Positions 23,755 through 35,142 of a stretch of 64,000 bases of DNA are shown here, piece after piece. Each line of letters begins with the position of its first letter. The first letter of the stretch is position 1. Source of the stretch: Synaphobranchus kaupii. Lineage: Eukaryota; Chordata; Actinopteri; Anguilliformes; Synaphobranchidae. Both the position numbers and the translations under genes were made by a program. The notes under the pieces are model-generated. The model did no database searches. It was not told where the DNA came from and was given only the letters and a program-made list of their open reading frames with translations. Location: the NCBI GenBank assembly GCA_029718625.1, contig CM056379.1:54953579-55017578 (forward strand), in the 5' to 3' direction.

Positions 23755-23781
23755 GGGGGGGGGGGGGGGGGGGGGGGGGGG
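23755..23781 (+). repeat. G27 homopolymer
   Basis: Twenty-seven consecutive G after GGTGGT. The homologous positions in the other piggyBac-like copies (50338 region and 56570) have only about six G or C. Expansion or an assembly artefact is possible. Confidence 0.95.
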
Positions 23782-23990
23782 TGCTTGTTAAATGGACTTG
23801 CTACGGGAAAATAGTGACAATTAGAGACTCTCTATTCAGCAGAGTTGTCACAAACCATCTACCAATAAAGGTAAAACACAGAGTTTGTGATTTCCACTAA
23901 TAGTTTGGCTGCAGGAGCAACGAATGTCTCAGTTGAGCAAAATGATGACGCCGGTGGAATTATCACTAGGCATCTGCGCAAAGGGGTGAT

Positions 23991-24660
23991 GGGTTGTTTC
24001 TCCTGACTCATTTTCCTATTGAAATCTATGGAAAAATAAGTCAGAAGAAACAACAACCCTTCAAGTGATCCATCCATATCTACTGCATTTCTGGCAGCAG
24101 AAATCCCCGCCCCCCCCCCCCCCCCCCCAATTCCCATAGAGATCCATTCAAATGCATAGAGGTTATAGTATCATTTATACGACTACCTGAAAATAAGATA
24201 TCAAGAGTCTTCCTGTGGAATGTTCCAAACAGGTGTTTTTTTTACTTCCAGATATTCCAGATCCACAGTAGATATGGATGGATCACTTTAAGGGTTGTTT
24301 CTCCTGACAAATGTTCCTATTGAACTCTATAGAAAAATAAGTCAGGAGAAGAAACCATTCAAGTTATCCATCTATATCTACTGTATTTCTGGCAGCAGAG
24401 TGATGGTTTAAGGCTTGTTTGATACGTCAGACCCTTGATGACTTAGAGCCATTTAGCCAACCATGTGTTTCCATACTGTTCCAGTGTAATTTACAGCTAA
24501 ATCTAGTCCCACCCCCAATTCCCAAAGAGATCCATTCAAATGCAGAGACATTATAGTATCACTTGTAAGAGTACCAGAAAATAAGATATCTAGAATCTTT
24601 AGATGTTGTTGGGTCACAGACATCAGGAAGTCATGGCATGCAAAGGATATGCAACCAAAT
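23991..24660. mobile_element. Fold-back module, right arm of copy c and copy d
   Basis: 23991-24060 holds the hairpin centre (TTCTCCTGACTCATTTTCCT ... AAAAATAAGTCAGAAGAA). 24060-24232 is the inverted arm matching 18187-18442, with a C19 tract at 24110-24128. A second module follows: the direct end and centre at 24258-24350, inverted arm at 24360-24660 (GTGATGGTTTAAGGC, ACCCTTGATGACTTAGAGCC, CTAGTCCCACCCCCAATTCC, AAGATATCTAG, GTCATGGCATGCAAAGGATA). Confidence 0.65.
24110..24128 (+). repeat. C19 homopolymer within the module
   Basis: Nineteen C replace the short GGGGGGTGG/CCACCCCCC segment seen in the other module copies (9300, 24511, 32823, 57628). Confidence 0.9.
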
Positions 24661-24661
24661 A

Positions 24662-24911
24662 TTAAAAATTTAAAGGCACAGTCAACTTAGTGTATGTAAA
24701 CTTCTGACCCACTGGAATTGTGATATAGTGAATTAAAAGTGAAATAATCTGTCTGTAAACAATTATTGGAAAAATTACTTGTGTCATGCACAAAGTAGAT
24801 GTCCTAACTGACTTGCCAACACTATAGTTTGCTAACATGAAATCTGTGGAGTGGTTAAAAATGAGTTTTAATGACTTCAACCTAAGTGTATGTAAACATC
24901 CGACTTCAACT
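24662..24911 (-). mobile_element. Sleeping-Beauty-like Tc1 end (250 bp)
   Basis: Minus-strand terminal region with outer repeat GTATGTAAACATCCGACTTC then AACTGTA and inner repeat TTAGTGTATGTAAACTTCTG, the double direct-repeat layout of Sleeping-Beauty-type ends. It joins the module at AATTTAAAGGCACAGTC (24662-24680), the same junction as at 57470. Confidence 0.75.
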
Positions 24912-25000
24912 GTATGTAAAAGAGAATTTACAAATTACTGCTTTCTGCTTTTATGTGCATTTTACATACTGTCCCAACTTGGGAATTGGGGTTTGTATAT

Positions 25001-26399
25001 CAGCAGGGAATATGGGAAATGTGCAGAGTTATGTGAAATACAACTATCTGTGCTGTTGAATAATTAGCTCACTTAACCAGATCAATTTAACCAGACTTCA
25101 TGTGTGCCTGCACCTTTTTTTTTTGTTGATGTGTAAGAAATGCATGTATGGAAACCTTTTGATTCTCCCATTAAGATCATTCCATCCTCTCTTATATTTA
25201 AATTTACATTTTTGGCATTTAGATGACTCACACATTTAGAGCGACTTACAATGAGTGATAATGAAGAAAAGGCCTAGATTCTTAAAATCACCAACTACCC
25301 AAGTAGCGATTAATAAGAAGTGCAATGGTCGGGTTATAAAACCCTGATAATACGTAATCCTTCCTCACTAGAATTGACTTGTGGAAGGGAAGGTAGAGAA
25401 AGGATTTTTTTGTGATAGGGGAATATAGAGTAGATAGGGGGGAAGATGTGGAAGAGGGGATTGGGAATCTTGGTGGAGAGGGGGGAGGAGGGTATTTCCT
25501 GAAGAGATTGAGGTTTGACGGAAGGTATGGAGGGACTCTACTGTCCTGACTGTGGTGGGTAGCCTTTAAAATATGTTTTGATTGTTACCTCTGGGGTTAT
25601 TTCTTTATTTCCTTGTTTCTGCTATTGGTTGGTTTCACAGCCAATTCCTGCCTAGAGACTAGCAGTCAGGAATCCAGGACTGATAGCATTTCCTTAGAAC
25701 CTTATGGTCCCCTGGAACATGGTCCAGATTCTTTAAATGGCATCTATCCATACAGTTTAAATAAATATCAATATGGGTTGCGTATTGACCATCTCAAGTG
25801 CATAGTTTGGCTAACACACAAAAAAGCCAATACATTGTTAGGACTATAAATTTTAGCACTGGGAGAATTCAGAAAGCCCAGTCCAGCTTGTATCCTGGGA
25901 AATGAATATGCTTTAGTGCCACGAGCCCCTACACTGTGGTTCTGCAAGCTTCAAGGTATAAGTGACAGCCTTTTCTTTCTGATAATTCCTTTGAATATAG
26001 CGTGGCAATGATGGCATGAACATAACATGAGATAATCTTAAAGCCAGCAGTATTCCCAGCTCTGATGTGAACCGCTCCTTTGCATTTCAATACACAAAAA
26101 AACACTTCCACTCCAGGACCTCTGATTGGCCAGTTGACTTTGGCGAAATCGACATCTTAATAGATGCAAGGACTGAGATAAAGTGACACTGGTTGGCTTG
26201 CGTTATTTTAAGGATATAGGGATTATATCAGACTTTCTCGAATTTCAGCCGGCACCTGTGATAGTTTGTATAGAGCAATTGACAGCACAGGTGGGTAATG
26301 ATCTCCCTCATTAATGTCTGTGCCTAAAGGTGCGCAGTTCAATAGAGATGTCTGGATTTGTGCAAGATTCAGCATGACTATCAATTGACCAGGCCATTA
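25001..26399. other. No gene seen; one degraded LINE/SINE tail
   Basis: 25200-25255 (TTGGCATTTAGATGACTCAC ... AGAGCGACTTACAA) is a degraded version of the UnaL2/SINE 3' tail seen at 12705 and 34680. The rest, including a purine-rich part at 25380-25500, has no recognisable feature. Short open frames (25613-25849, 25929-26111) have no motif. Confidence 0.4.
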
Positions 26400-26965
26400 T
26401 AAATGATATAAAAACCAATTCTCAGAACACAGGGGAAAGATAGGGGATTAATTGGCATCCGGTGGCTCTATTATGCTGTGGGGGAAATTTCCTGTCATGG
26501 TTTGGGTCCACTTGTCCCCTTAGAGGGAAGGGTCACTGCAAATCAATACAAAGTTATTCTGAGTGATCATCTTTAACCTATGATGAAACATTTGTATCCT
26601 AATGGGAGTGGTCTCTTCCAGGATGAGAATGCCTCCATCCACAGGGCACGAGGGGTCACTAAATGGTTTGATGAGTATGAAAACTATGTGAATCATATGC
26701 TATGGCCTTCGCAGTCACCAGATCTCAACTCAATTGGACACCTATGGGAGATTTTGGACTGACGTGTTAGACAGCACTCCCGACCACCATCATTAAAACA
26801 CCAAATGAGGGAATATCTTTTGGAAGAATGGTGTTCCATCCCTCCAGTAGAGTTCCAGAGAATAGAATCTATGCTAGACAAGAGGTAGAATCTATGAAAA
26901 GGCGCATTGAAGCTGTTCTGGCGACTCGTGGTGGCCCAACACCTTCCTAAGACCTTTATGTTGGT
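26400..26965 (+). pseudogene. Tc1-type transposase, C-terminal remnant
   Basis: 26460-26530 has the degraded GG-SIMLWG-like block. 26580-26762 reads GLFQDENASIHRARGVTKWF and [19 protein letters not shown], the DDE domain with the third catalytic residue changed (expected NPIEHLW, found NSIGHLW). The following 26763-26945 still encodes the C-terminal part in other frames (for example [18 protein letters not shown]). Ends are not visible. Confidence 0.75.
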
Positions 26966-27009
26966 TTTTTCTTTAATTTGTCACCCGTCTGTATACACTG
27001 TAAGAAACG

Positions 27010-27201
27010 TACTGTGAAATTCACAGTAATTAACTGGCAGCAATTGACAAGTAACTTACTGTAAAAAAAAATCACAGTATTATAACTGTAAAATAAAACA
27101 TAGTAATTACTGTGTTTTATTTTACAGTTATAATACTGTGATTTTTTTACAGTAAGTTACTTGTAAATTGCTGCCAGTTAATTACTGTGAATTTCACAGT
27201 A
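27010..27201. repeat. Spacerless 96-bp-arm palindrome
   Basis: The left arm from TACTGTGAAATTCACAGTAA to the centre near 27105 is mirrored by the right arm ending GTGAATTTCACAGTA, with only a few mismatches and no loop. It can form a long hairpin. Confidence 0.85.
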
Positions 27202-28149
27202 GTGTTATAACTGTAAAATAAAACACAGTAATCACTATGTACTGTATTTTTTGTTACAGTAGTAGTGTGGTAACTGTAAAATAAAACACAATCATTTCCA
27301 AGTAGTGTATATGTGATTACTGTAGTAATGTTTTAACTGTAAAATAAAACACAGTAATTTCCAATTACCATTTTTGTGGTTACGGTAATAGTGTTTTAAC
27401 TGTAAAATAGAAACTTTAATACTGTATTTTTAAGTTACAGTCATGCTGGTAATTTACAGATCACCAGTATTCTGCTGTTAAAATAAAATGTTACTGCATT
27501 TTTAATTCTTGACACATTTTTTAAGCTTCAACAATAACTGCAGAGAGACAGCAAACAAGCATAACATATTTTTCTTGTGCTTAATGGGTGAGCATACCAT
27601 GGCTACCACAAACATAATACCCTATGAATTTTGTCTTCCATAGCATATCCCATGTACAATTATCTTCCATGTCTTCTAAACTGTGCATAACTGACAAGCA
27701 GCTGCAATCTACACATTTAAAATATTAGCAACCATAAAACAATGGATATTAATATCCAAAAACATGAGGATTGCATATTTAATAACAGTGGCGATAACAA
27801 AACGTAATTACATCAGCATCTTCAAAAAATAAAAAAATAAAATAAAATAAAAAGTTTTTTCCCCTTTACAGACAAATCCACATGCACAGAGAGCCCACCC
27901 TATTCCACGGTTGAACAAAAGTGACTTAGCTCAGCAAAAAGGTCTATGGCTCCTTGCCTCTTACTATTCAGATTTCCACAGTGCTGTTCTTCAGTGGAAA
28001 GTAGTTCCAAACGGTCAGATGTGTCTGGGGCGGGAGCACAGAACTATATACGAACTAGAAAGGCAACTGCCTTCTCAAAACGGCACCGTTTCCACGGCCC
28101 AAAGTTTTTTCTCTGATTGGCCAACGTGACCTGTCACGTGAAGGTGGTC

Positions 28150-28640
28150 AATTTGTCCCTTTTGCAGAGAGTAATGGCTGCCGCTGCAAATCTAAAACCA
28201 CGACCAGAGCCACCGCGGAGTGGGTTTTGTGAGAACAATAGATGTTATGTGAAAATCAAAACAATAAATACATTGAAAAAATATTGAATACGTCTATGCT
28301 ATGATTACATTCACATACTTAAATAATGATTGTTGTTTATTTACCGTCAGTGGTTTTGCAGTCGGTGATCCCAACCGCTTTTTCAAGCTTTCCGTGAACC
28401 AGCGGTCCTTGTCCGGCTAATAATCGCGTGAAGTGTTGCCTGAATGATGTCGAAGGCTAACGTAGAGACTTGTTAAAATCGACTCACAGCCTAACGTTAC
28501 TGCAAATTCATATAAATGAGCTGCGAATAGTTAACGTTACAAAAAATGTTTAATATCTATGTTGTTAGCTAACTACATTATTAACAAGCTGTTTGGTTAG
28601 CGTTAACTATAACGTTACTCGTTATGTTGTTCGACAACCC
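28150..28640 (+). repeat. Internal duplication, copy 1 (partner 30890-31440)
   Basis: Shared landmarks in the same order: AATMGATGTTATGTGAAAA, GATTACATTCACATA, CAAGCTTTCCGTGAACCAGC, CGACTCACAGCC/CGCCTCACAGCC, AAATGAGC-GCGAATAGTTA, TATGTTGTTCGA. The two copies are clearly homologous but diverged by substitutions and indels. Function unknown. Confidence 0.7.
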
Positions 28641-30889
28641 GGTCTCACGCTTTTTCGTGATCATAGTCACAACAATTAATCTATTGAATCGTGACCCGGA
28701 GCACGATTGTCAACCGTGGTGTCAGGTTCAACCCAGTTCGTTTTCAATGCGATTGACTAGTAGGCTAAATGTGTCAAACACTGTTGTATGTTTTGCCCGA
28801 AATACTATGATTTGTACAGTTATTTGCCGTTATTCACATAGTTTTTATATGGAGTTTATTGCAGTTGGCAAATACAATATTAACAGGTATTGACAGACAA
28901 TAACAGATCAAAAACGTGGCAGGCTTTAAGTTTACAAAGCACTTATCCAAAATGTTCTCTTTTCTCGTCTGATTTTTCACATACTGATAGAACCCAGGCA
29001 TGGTGCTGTCCAAACAATGCTATCACATATTTTATAACTCTAGAGATGTATACCTTGCCAAAAATCACTATGAGCATTATTCCCCTCAGATGGTACTGAC
29101 CAACCTGGCTCACGGACTACTAGGTGTACGAATTATATATTATAATTTTTGAAAGAAATTATACCTAACACATAAAAGAGAAAACCTCTGTATCTCTCTG
29201 TATGTCTGGTGCACAGCAGCCAGCAGGTGGCACGCAATGTGCGCACACACACACACGCACGCATTAATTAGGTATAGGACAGACTAAATGTGATTGTGTG
29301 CTCCAACGGGTATCAGAGTTCATCTGATTTATCAACTCATCACCCATGGTAAGGATAAGCCACAAATCACCTGTGGAGATTGCCACCTACAAGTTCATAA
29401 CAGCGCCATCTTCAGAGATATATGTAGGAAACTTAATCCGTAAACAGAGGGATATTGAGGCTACAACATTATATAATCCTGACCATGTAGGACTATTCAG
29501 GAGGTTTGTGGGAGGGGCTTAAGCGCTTCAAAAACAGCATGTTATCTAACCCTAACCCTCATATGACAACAATCCAGATGTATTTGGTAGGTAAAATAAG
29601 GTGTACACTAGCGCAAATCCAAACATATGACTGTGATTAGGAAAAACATCAATACCTCAAAGGATTTTTCCCACCAAATAAGCAAAAAATCTAAAGACTT
29701 GATTTTATCCAGGCTGGAGTCTCAAAGGGTCTCAGAAACTACACCTCAAAGAGGCTGTAGCCAGACAGAGGTGACAATTTAACTTTGTCGTAGGACAAAA
29801 CTAAAGACATTTTTGGAAAGGCCTTGACCTGGAGAGTAACATATGTCAATTATTTTGCCCTGACACCCCAGGGGACTCAGTAGCGCCCCCTAGAAGGGCA
29901 AAACTGGCCAAACTTCAAATGCTTCTAATTCTGGAACCAATAGACATATCGGGTAGATATTTAACAGGGTGATTAGCTAACTAGTCTTTCATAAATATTG
30001 TCAGAGCCAGCCTTCAAGCTCTAACAGAAGGGCCTGAATAAAACGTTTGATGCTTAATCATTTGATACTTTGATGATTGAATTAGATGATCAATTGGGAT
30101 TTTAACTGATGCTATATTGAACATAAATTTTAAGCCCCAGGTCAATAGGATTAGTATTTTTTTAGTTATTGGTACTAATAGCCTAGTTTAGAATTACAAT
30201 TCCCCCAAAACCAGAGAGCTCTACGTAATGGATGGCCTGTGAAAAGATGGCGCCGTCTGTAGTCCGTTCTGAGAAATGCTAGCACTATGGGAGCTGAGAA
30301 ATGGACCTATGCATCGGTTTAAATTTCGTTCTGTGTAGCACGATAAAAGTCGGACAAGCCGTGTTAAGCCATTTTTTCTGACGTTACAGTTTATGGTTCA
30401 ACTGCATTGGACATAACGTTATTTATCCTAACCTTCCAATATCCAGTAGGCGATCATATCGGCTGAGACGTCCTGGCTTTACCCGAAAATATTCGTTCAG
30501 ACGATTCGGACAGACGGACACTTGTGCTCCGTTTATGCGGTCTTAAAGTGCAGTAGCTATAACATTATCTGGCTTTGATGCTCAACTCAGTTCCTTAATG
30601 CGTTTGATTTCTTTTGAGCGATGAGAGAGTGCTGCACACATCGACATAGCTACAGAGCAACTTAAAATGGTAAACGCCACAATAACTTTCCACGTTGGCC
30701 TAAAGCTACAATGTTATATCCTACAATAAACGGGAGCACTCGCTCTTCTTCGCAAACATTTATCACATAATACAGTACTGTGTCATGCTGCTAGACAAAA
30801 TATCGGCTATTTCTGCACGCCATGGATTGAAGGTGAAACATAAATGGCTAATGTTTGACCATCCTTCATATTAAAACATTTATTTCCAG
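28641..30889. other. Interior of the 5-kb element; no gene seen
   Basis: Includes repeat-like text (CGTGATCATAGTCACAACAA at 28657, GTTTGTGGGAGGGGCTT near 29503, GTAGCGCCCCCTAGAAGG near 29880) that reads like other dispersed fish repeats, and a short AC/CG tract near 29245-29265. No coding motif. Confidence 0.4.
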
Positions 30890-31440
30890 TCCAGGCGCCC
30901 ACCACAGACCCACTGAACAATCGATGTTATGTGAAAACCAAAACTAAATACATAGATACATTAACGTTATGTGTATGATTACATTCACATAATGATTATT
31001 GCGTTCACTTTTGCTTAATCCGCCGTCCGTGGAATAGGCAAGCTACACCGGTAGATCCCGACTCCCAACCGCTCTCTCAAGCTTTCCGTGAACCAGCCTT
31101 GCGCGGCTAGCTAACGTGAGGTGTAGCCTAAATTATGAGACATCATGATGGAAATGGCCACTGTGAAAATTTTACGTTAGCCTATTTTGTAAGTATAGGA
31201 ATGTCCATGTTGGACTGATACTATGGTGAACTATTGTGTCTACTTTCTAGATTAATGTTGAAGGCTTCGTGGGCTAACTTTAGCCTACCTTGTTGAAATC
31301 GCCTCACAGCCTTACCACAATGCGAATTCAGATAAATGAGCCGCGAATAGTTACTAAAATGTTTAATAGCCATCTTGTTAACTAGCGTTATTAACAAACT
31401 TTGATTAACATTGCCATTATGTTGTTCGAAGCTGTACGTG
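30890..31440 (+). repeat. Internal duplication, copy 2 (partner 28150-28640)
   Basis: Diverged copy of the segment at 28150-28640 within the same 5-kb element. A YY1-like CAAGATGGCTGCC lies downstream near 31684 and AAGATGGCGCC near 30245. Confidence 0.7.
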
Positions 31441-32023
31441 AACAAAACAGGCTTAGCCAACAAGCTAGCCTATATGATAGGCCGTCATATGCATTGTCGA
31501 GAGGGGTGTAGATTTAGGTTTACAGACATGTCAATTTAATTCAATTTATCCCTAATTTAGCCAATTTTACCCACCCACAGAACTATATAAGAACCTAGTC
31601 TATGATAAGAACTAGAAAGGAAACGTGGTCACGTGGTTCCATTCAGCCCTATTCAATTTGGTTCTTCCGCAATGGCACCGCCGCAAGATGGCTGCCATGG
31701 CCCGGAAATAGTATTATTATGAGCTCTGCCATGTATTTCCAATGGAGCGTTGTGAAAGTCAACTTGATTTTCTACAGTACATAATTGGTTACTGTGATTT
31801 TCTACAGTAGTATAATGTTGACTGTGATTTTCTACAGTACTATAATGTGTACTGTGATTTTCTACAGTACTATAACGGTTACTGTGATTTCTACAGTATC
31901 ATGTTGATTACTGTGTTTTTAGGCCTACTACACAGTACTATACTGCAAAAAATGTTCATGGTAATTAACAGTGCAGAAACACAGTAAATTACTGTGGATT
32001 TCACAGCCATCTTTTACAGTGTA

Positions 32024-32262
32024 TATATATATATATATATATATACAGTTGAAGTTGGAACATACACTTAGGTTGAAGTCATTAAAACTTATTTTTAACC
32101 ACTCCACAGATTTCATATTAGCAAACTATAGTGTTGGCAAGTCATTTAGGACATCTGCTTTGTGCATTTCATATCGGGTGCACCGTGTAGCAATTGTAGC
32201 CATTTTTATACATAGTTCCCCCCATTTTAAGGGACCAAAAGCTCCATTCACACATACCAAAA
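32024..32262 (+). mobile_element. (TA)n tract and truncated Tc1-type ends
   Basis: A TA repeat (about 32023-32045) is followed by a Sleeping-Beauty-like terminal repeat, ACAGTTGAAGTTGGAACATA then CACTTAGG, running to about 32165. It breaks into a different Tc1-family terminal motif (TACATAGTTCCCCCCATTTT then AAGGGACCAAAAG, 32210-32240), the same motif as at 8148 and 53482. Confidence 0.65.
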
Positions 32263-32704
32263 AGCGGAAGTATCTGACTGGTGAAGGAATGTGTGTAGTC
32301 TTACCTGTTGCTACCGGAACGGGATTCATTTAATGTTACTTCAACTTTAATGATCTGACTCCAAATTAACGTTTTAACCTTTCCTCTGTGCTAAGAGTTG
32401 TGCATAGAAGGAGGCCGCATATGAGGGACTATAGCCTCTTTCCACCAATAGTGTGGCTCTATAAGGATCGCTATCTATCTGAGTAGATGCGGACGTGCCT
32501 CTGGCTTGTGTAGCCTACACCTACTGTTCACTTTTTGAATGGTGTTCCAAGATCTTTATTCAGTGCCTACTGTACCACACCACCAATGACACAAACTTGT
32601 TCCCAATGACAGAGGCTTTCCAACAACACCAAACACTAATGCACTGTACATGAACAAACTATGGTTACCTAATGCTGTTTATATTTCAGTAGTTCTGTGA
32701 ACAC

Positions 32705-32985
32705 AGCGCAGTGCATATCTGGTTTCAAGCTTGTTTCATTCCTCAGACCCTTGAGGACTTACAGCTATTTAGCCAACCATGGGTTCCATACTATTCCCGT
32801 GTAATTTACAGCTTAATCTAGTCCCACCCCCAAATTCCCATAGAGATCCATTAAAATGCAGAGAGGTTATATTATTTAAGAGTAACTGAAAATAAGATAT
32901 CAAGAGTCTTTTGATGTTTTTGGGTCACAGACATCAGGAAATCATGGCTTGCCAAAGGATGTGTCAATACTTACAAACTGCACTG
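32705..32985 (-). mobile_element. Fold-back module, single inverted copy (copy e)
   Basis: Inverted module: AGACCCTTGAGGACTTACAG, TTAGCCAACCATGGGTTCC, TCTAGTCCCACCCCCAAATT, GATATCAAGAGTCTTTTGAT, GTCACAGACATCAGGAAAT. It lacks the hairpin centre and any adjoining Tc1 end. Confidence 0.65.
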
Positions 32986-33263
32986 TATGTTTAAATTGAT
33001 CTGTTATTGTGAAAAATGTGTATTTGGATTCCTTTTCATTACTTATTTTTCAGGTTAAAGTTATTCTGAATTTTGGTATTTCCATTTCTACAAAGCTCAA
33101 CACTGACCGCTGCATACCAAATTTTCTGCATATTGGCCCAGTCATTTGAGAGCAGCTGCTGTTTTAGTGTTTTTCACAAAATTAAAAATGGTGGAAAATC
33201 TAAGTAGGCAGAGCTTATGGGTTCTTGAGGCATATTTGTTCTTTGTGAGGCAAGGGACCTATT

Positions 33264-34572
33264 TACAGTTGAAGTTGGAAGTTTACATACACTTAGGTTG
33301 TAGTCATTAAAACTAATTTTTAACCATTCCACAGATTTTATGGTAGCAAACTATAGTGTTGGCAAGTCAGTTAGGACGTCTACTTTGTGAATGACACAAG
33401 TAATTTTTCCAACATTTGTTTTTAATCACTTTTAATTCACTATATCACAATTCCAGTGGGTCAGAAGTTTACGTACACTAAGTTGACTGTGCCTTTAAAC
33501 AGCTTGGAAAATTCCAGAAAATTATGTCATGGCTTTAGAAACTTCTGATAGGCTAATTGACATTATTTGAGTCAATTGCAGGTGCACCTGTGGATGTATT
33601 TTCAGACCTACCTTCAAACTCAGTGCCTCTTTGCTTGACATCATGGGAAAATCAAAGGAAATCAGCCAAGACCTCAGAAATAAAAGTGTGGGCCTCCACA
33701 AGTCTGGTTCATCATTGGGAGCAATTTCCAAATGCCTGAAGGTACCATGTTTGTCTGTACAAACAATAGTACGAAAGTATAAACACCATGGGACCATGCA
33801 ACCGTCATACCACTCAGGAAGGAGATGCGTTCTGTCTCCTAGAGATGAACATGCTTTGGTGCGAAAAGTGCAAATCAATCCCAGAAAACAGCAAAGGACC
33901 TTGTGAAGATGCTGGAGAGGTATCAGGTACAAAAGTATCTTTATCCACAGTGAAACGAGTCCTATATCGACATAACCTGAAAGGCTGCTCAGCAAGGAAG
34001 AAGCCACTACTCCAAAACCACCATAAAAAAGCCAGACTACAGTTTGCAACTGCACATGGGGACAAAGATCTTACTTTTTGGAGAAATGTCCTCTGGTCTG
34101 ATAAAACAAAAATGTAACTTTTTGGCCATTATGACCATCATTATGTTTAGAGGAAAAAGGGCGAGGCTTGCAAGCCAAAGAACACCATCCCAACCATGAA
34201 GCACGGGGGTGGCAGCATCATGTTGTAGGGGTGCTTTGCTGCAGGAGGGACTGGTGCACTTCATAAAATAGATGGCATCATGAGGAAGGAAAATTATGTG
34301 GATATATTGAAGCAACATCTCAAGACATCAGCCAGGAAGTTAAAGCTTGGTCACAAATGGCTGTTCCAAATGCACAGTGAGCCAAAGCATACTTCCAATG
34401 TTGTGGCAAAATGGCTTAAGGACAACAAAGTCAAGGTATTGCAGTGGCCATCACAAAGTCCTGACCTCAGTCCAATCGGAAATTTGTGGGCAGATCTGAA
34501 AAAGCATGTGTTGGAAAAACTGAGTTTAAATGGATTTGGCTAAGGTGTATGTAAACTTTCGACTTCAACTTT
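33264..34572 (+). mobile_element. Sleeping-Beauty-like Tc1 element, inactive
   Basis: Left terminal repeat starts TACAGTTGAAGTTGGAAGTT with an inner direct repeat GTCAGAAGTTTACGTACACT near 33460. The right end GTATGTAAACTTTCGACTTC then AACTTTA has lost the exact terminal GTA. Total 1.3 kb, slightly short of the 1.6 kb typical of the family. Confidence 0.85.
33643..34543 (+). pseudogene. Sleeping-Beauty-like transposase pseudogene
   Basis: Starts [20 protein letters not shown] at the family's usual ATG. The helix-turn-helix follows, then a frameshift near 33890 moves the frame to [20 protein letters not shown] and FWRNVLWSDKTKM, where a stop follows. A further stop interrupts the MLWGCF motif near 34225. 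The last part (34280-34543) reads LFQMHSEPKHTSNVVAKWL and SPDLSPIGNLW. Of the DDE triad the first D remains, the second is replaced (QMDNDPKH expected, QMHSEPKH found) and the E is replaced by G. The gene is dead by several independent changes. Confidence 0.9.
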
Positions 34573-34586
34573 AGATAGTTCCCAAC

Positions 34587-35108
34587 ATTTTGATACCAGA
34601 CTCAACCTCTAGCCATGATTCCTTCTGTTTCAAAATAAATGTCAAGCATAGGCATATATTGACACTCACAAATATTACATTACAGGCATTTAGCAGACAC
34701 TCTTATCCAGAGCGACATACACAACTTTTTAAGCATTTTTTTTTTCTACAGCTGGATATATACTGAAGCAATGCAGGTTAGGTACCTTGCTCAAGGGTAC
34801 AACGGCAGTGTCCTACCTGGGAATCGAACCTGCAACCTTTCGGTTACAAGCCCAGTTCCCTCACCATTATACTACACTACCGCCCCATTATGCTACACAA
34901 ATATAGTTTAGGGCAGTGAAATTGACAAACAACATTGGTATACACATGTTTTATATACTAGAAGTACAACTGCCAATGTATACTAATAATTATGATGAAG
35001 TTGGGAGCATTCAGCATCTCCACCTACAGTATATGGGACCCTAACCCTAACCATTTTTCCATTGTCAGATTGTGAACTTTGCTAATGATCTGATTTCAAA
35101 TGTTATAT

Positions 35109-35142
<34 letters not shown>

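Larger units (their letters stand above)
18447..23986 (+). mobile_element. piggyBac-like non-autonomous element, copy 1 (interrupted)
   Basis: The left end reads TTAA-CCCCTTCGCGCAGATGGCGA and the right end CATCTGCGCAAAGGGG-TGAT. The empty target is visible at 24285-24310 as ATCACTTTAAGGGTTGTTTC; here TTAA stands on the left and a decayed TGAT on the right, so the element duplicated TTAA, the signature of piggyBac-type insertion. Without the nested Harbinger-like element it is about 1.97 kb. No transposase domain is visible. Homologous copies: 50141-52951 (inverted) and 55780-56783. Confidence 0.7.
18012..24996. mobile_element. Outer DNA element with long terminal inverted repeats, host of a five-level nest
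   Basis: The left end (18012-18130) starts CAAACCCCAATTCCAAAAAA followed by GTTGGGACAGTATG. The right end (24912-24996) is its reverse complement, closing ...CTGTCCCAACTTGGGAATTG then GGGTTTG. Subterminal AAAGCAGAAAGCAGTGATTT-type sequence is shared by both. Everything between is fold-back module and later insertions. In the right arm a Sleeping-Beauty-like end was inserted at TA at 24911. The family is a common fish non-autonomous DNA element; I do not assign the superfamily. Confidence 0.6.
26994..32023. mobile_element. 5.0-kb non-coding DNA transposon with matching inverted ends
   Basis: Left end TACACTGTAAGAAACGTACT then GTGAAATTCACAGTAAT; right end complement TACACTGTAAAAGATGGCTG then TGAAATCCACAGTAAT. 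Both sit on TA (TATACACTGT / ACAGTGTATA), compatible with a TA target. Near the ends are multiple ACTGTAAAATAAAACACAGT (27210-27400) and TACTGTGATTTTCTACAGTA (31785-31920) repeats. No transposase ORF is recognisable; open frames are short. It may be one long element or a composite of two related ones, because the interior holds a diverged duplication. Confidence 0.55.

Noticed and set aside
35038..35055. CCCTAACCCTAACC telomere-like string (also near 29549)
   Set aside because: Only two units each time, inside other repeats; too short to call an interstitial telomere.
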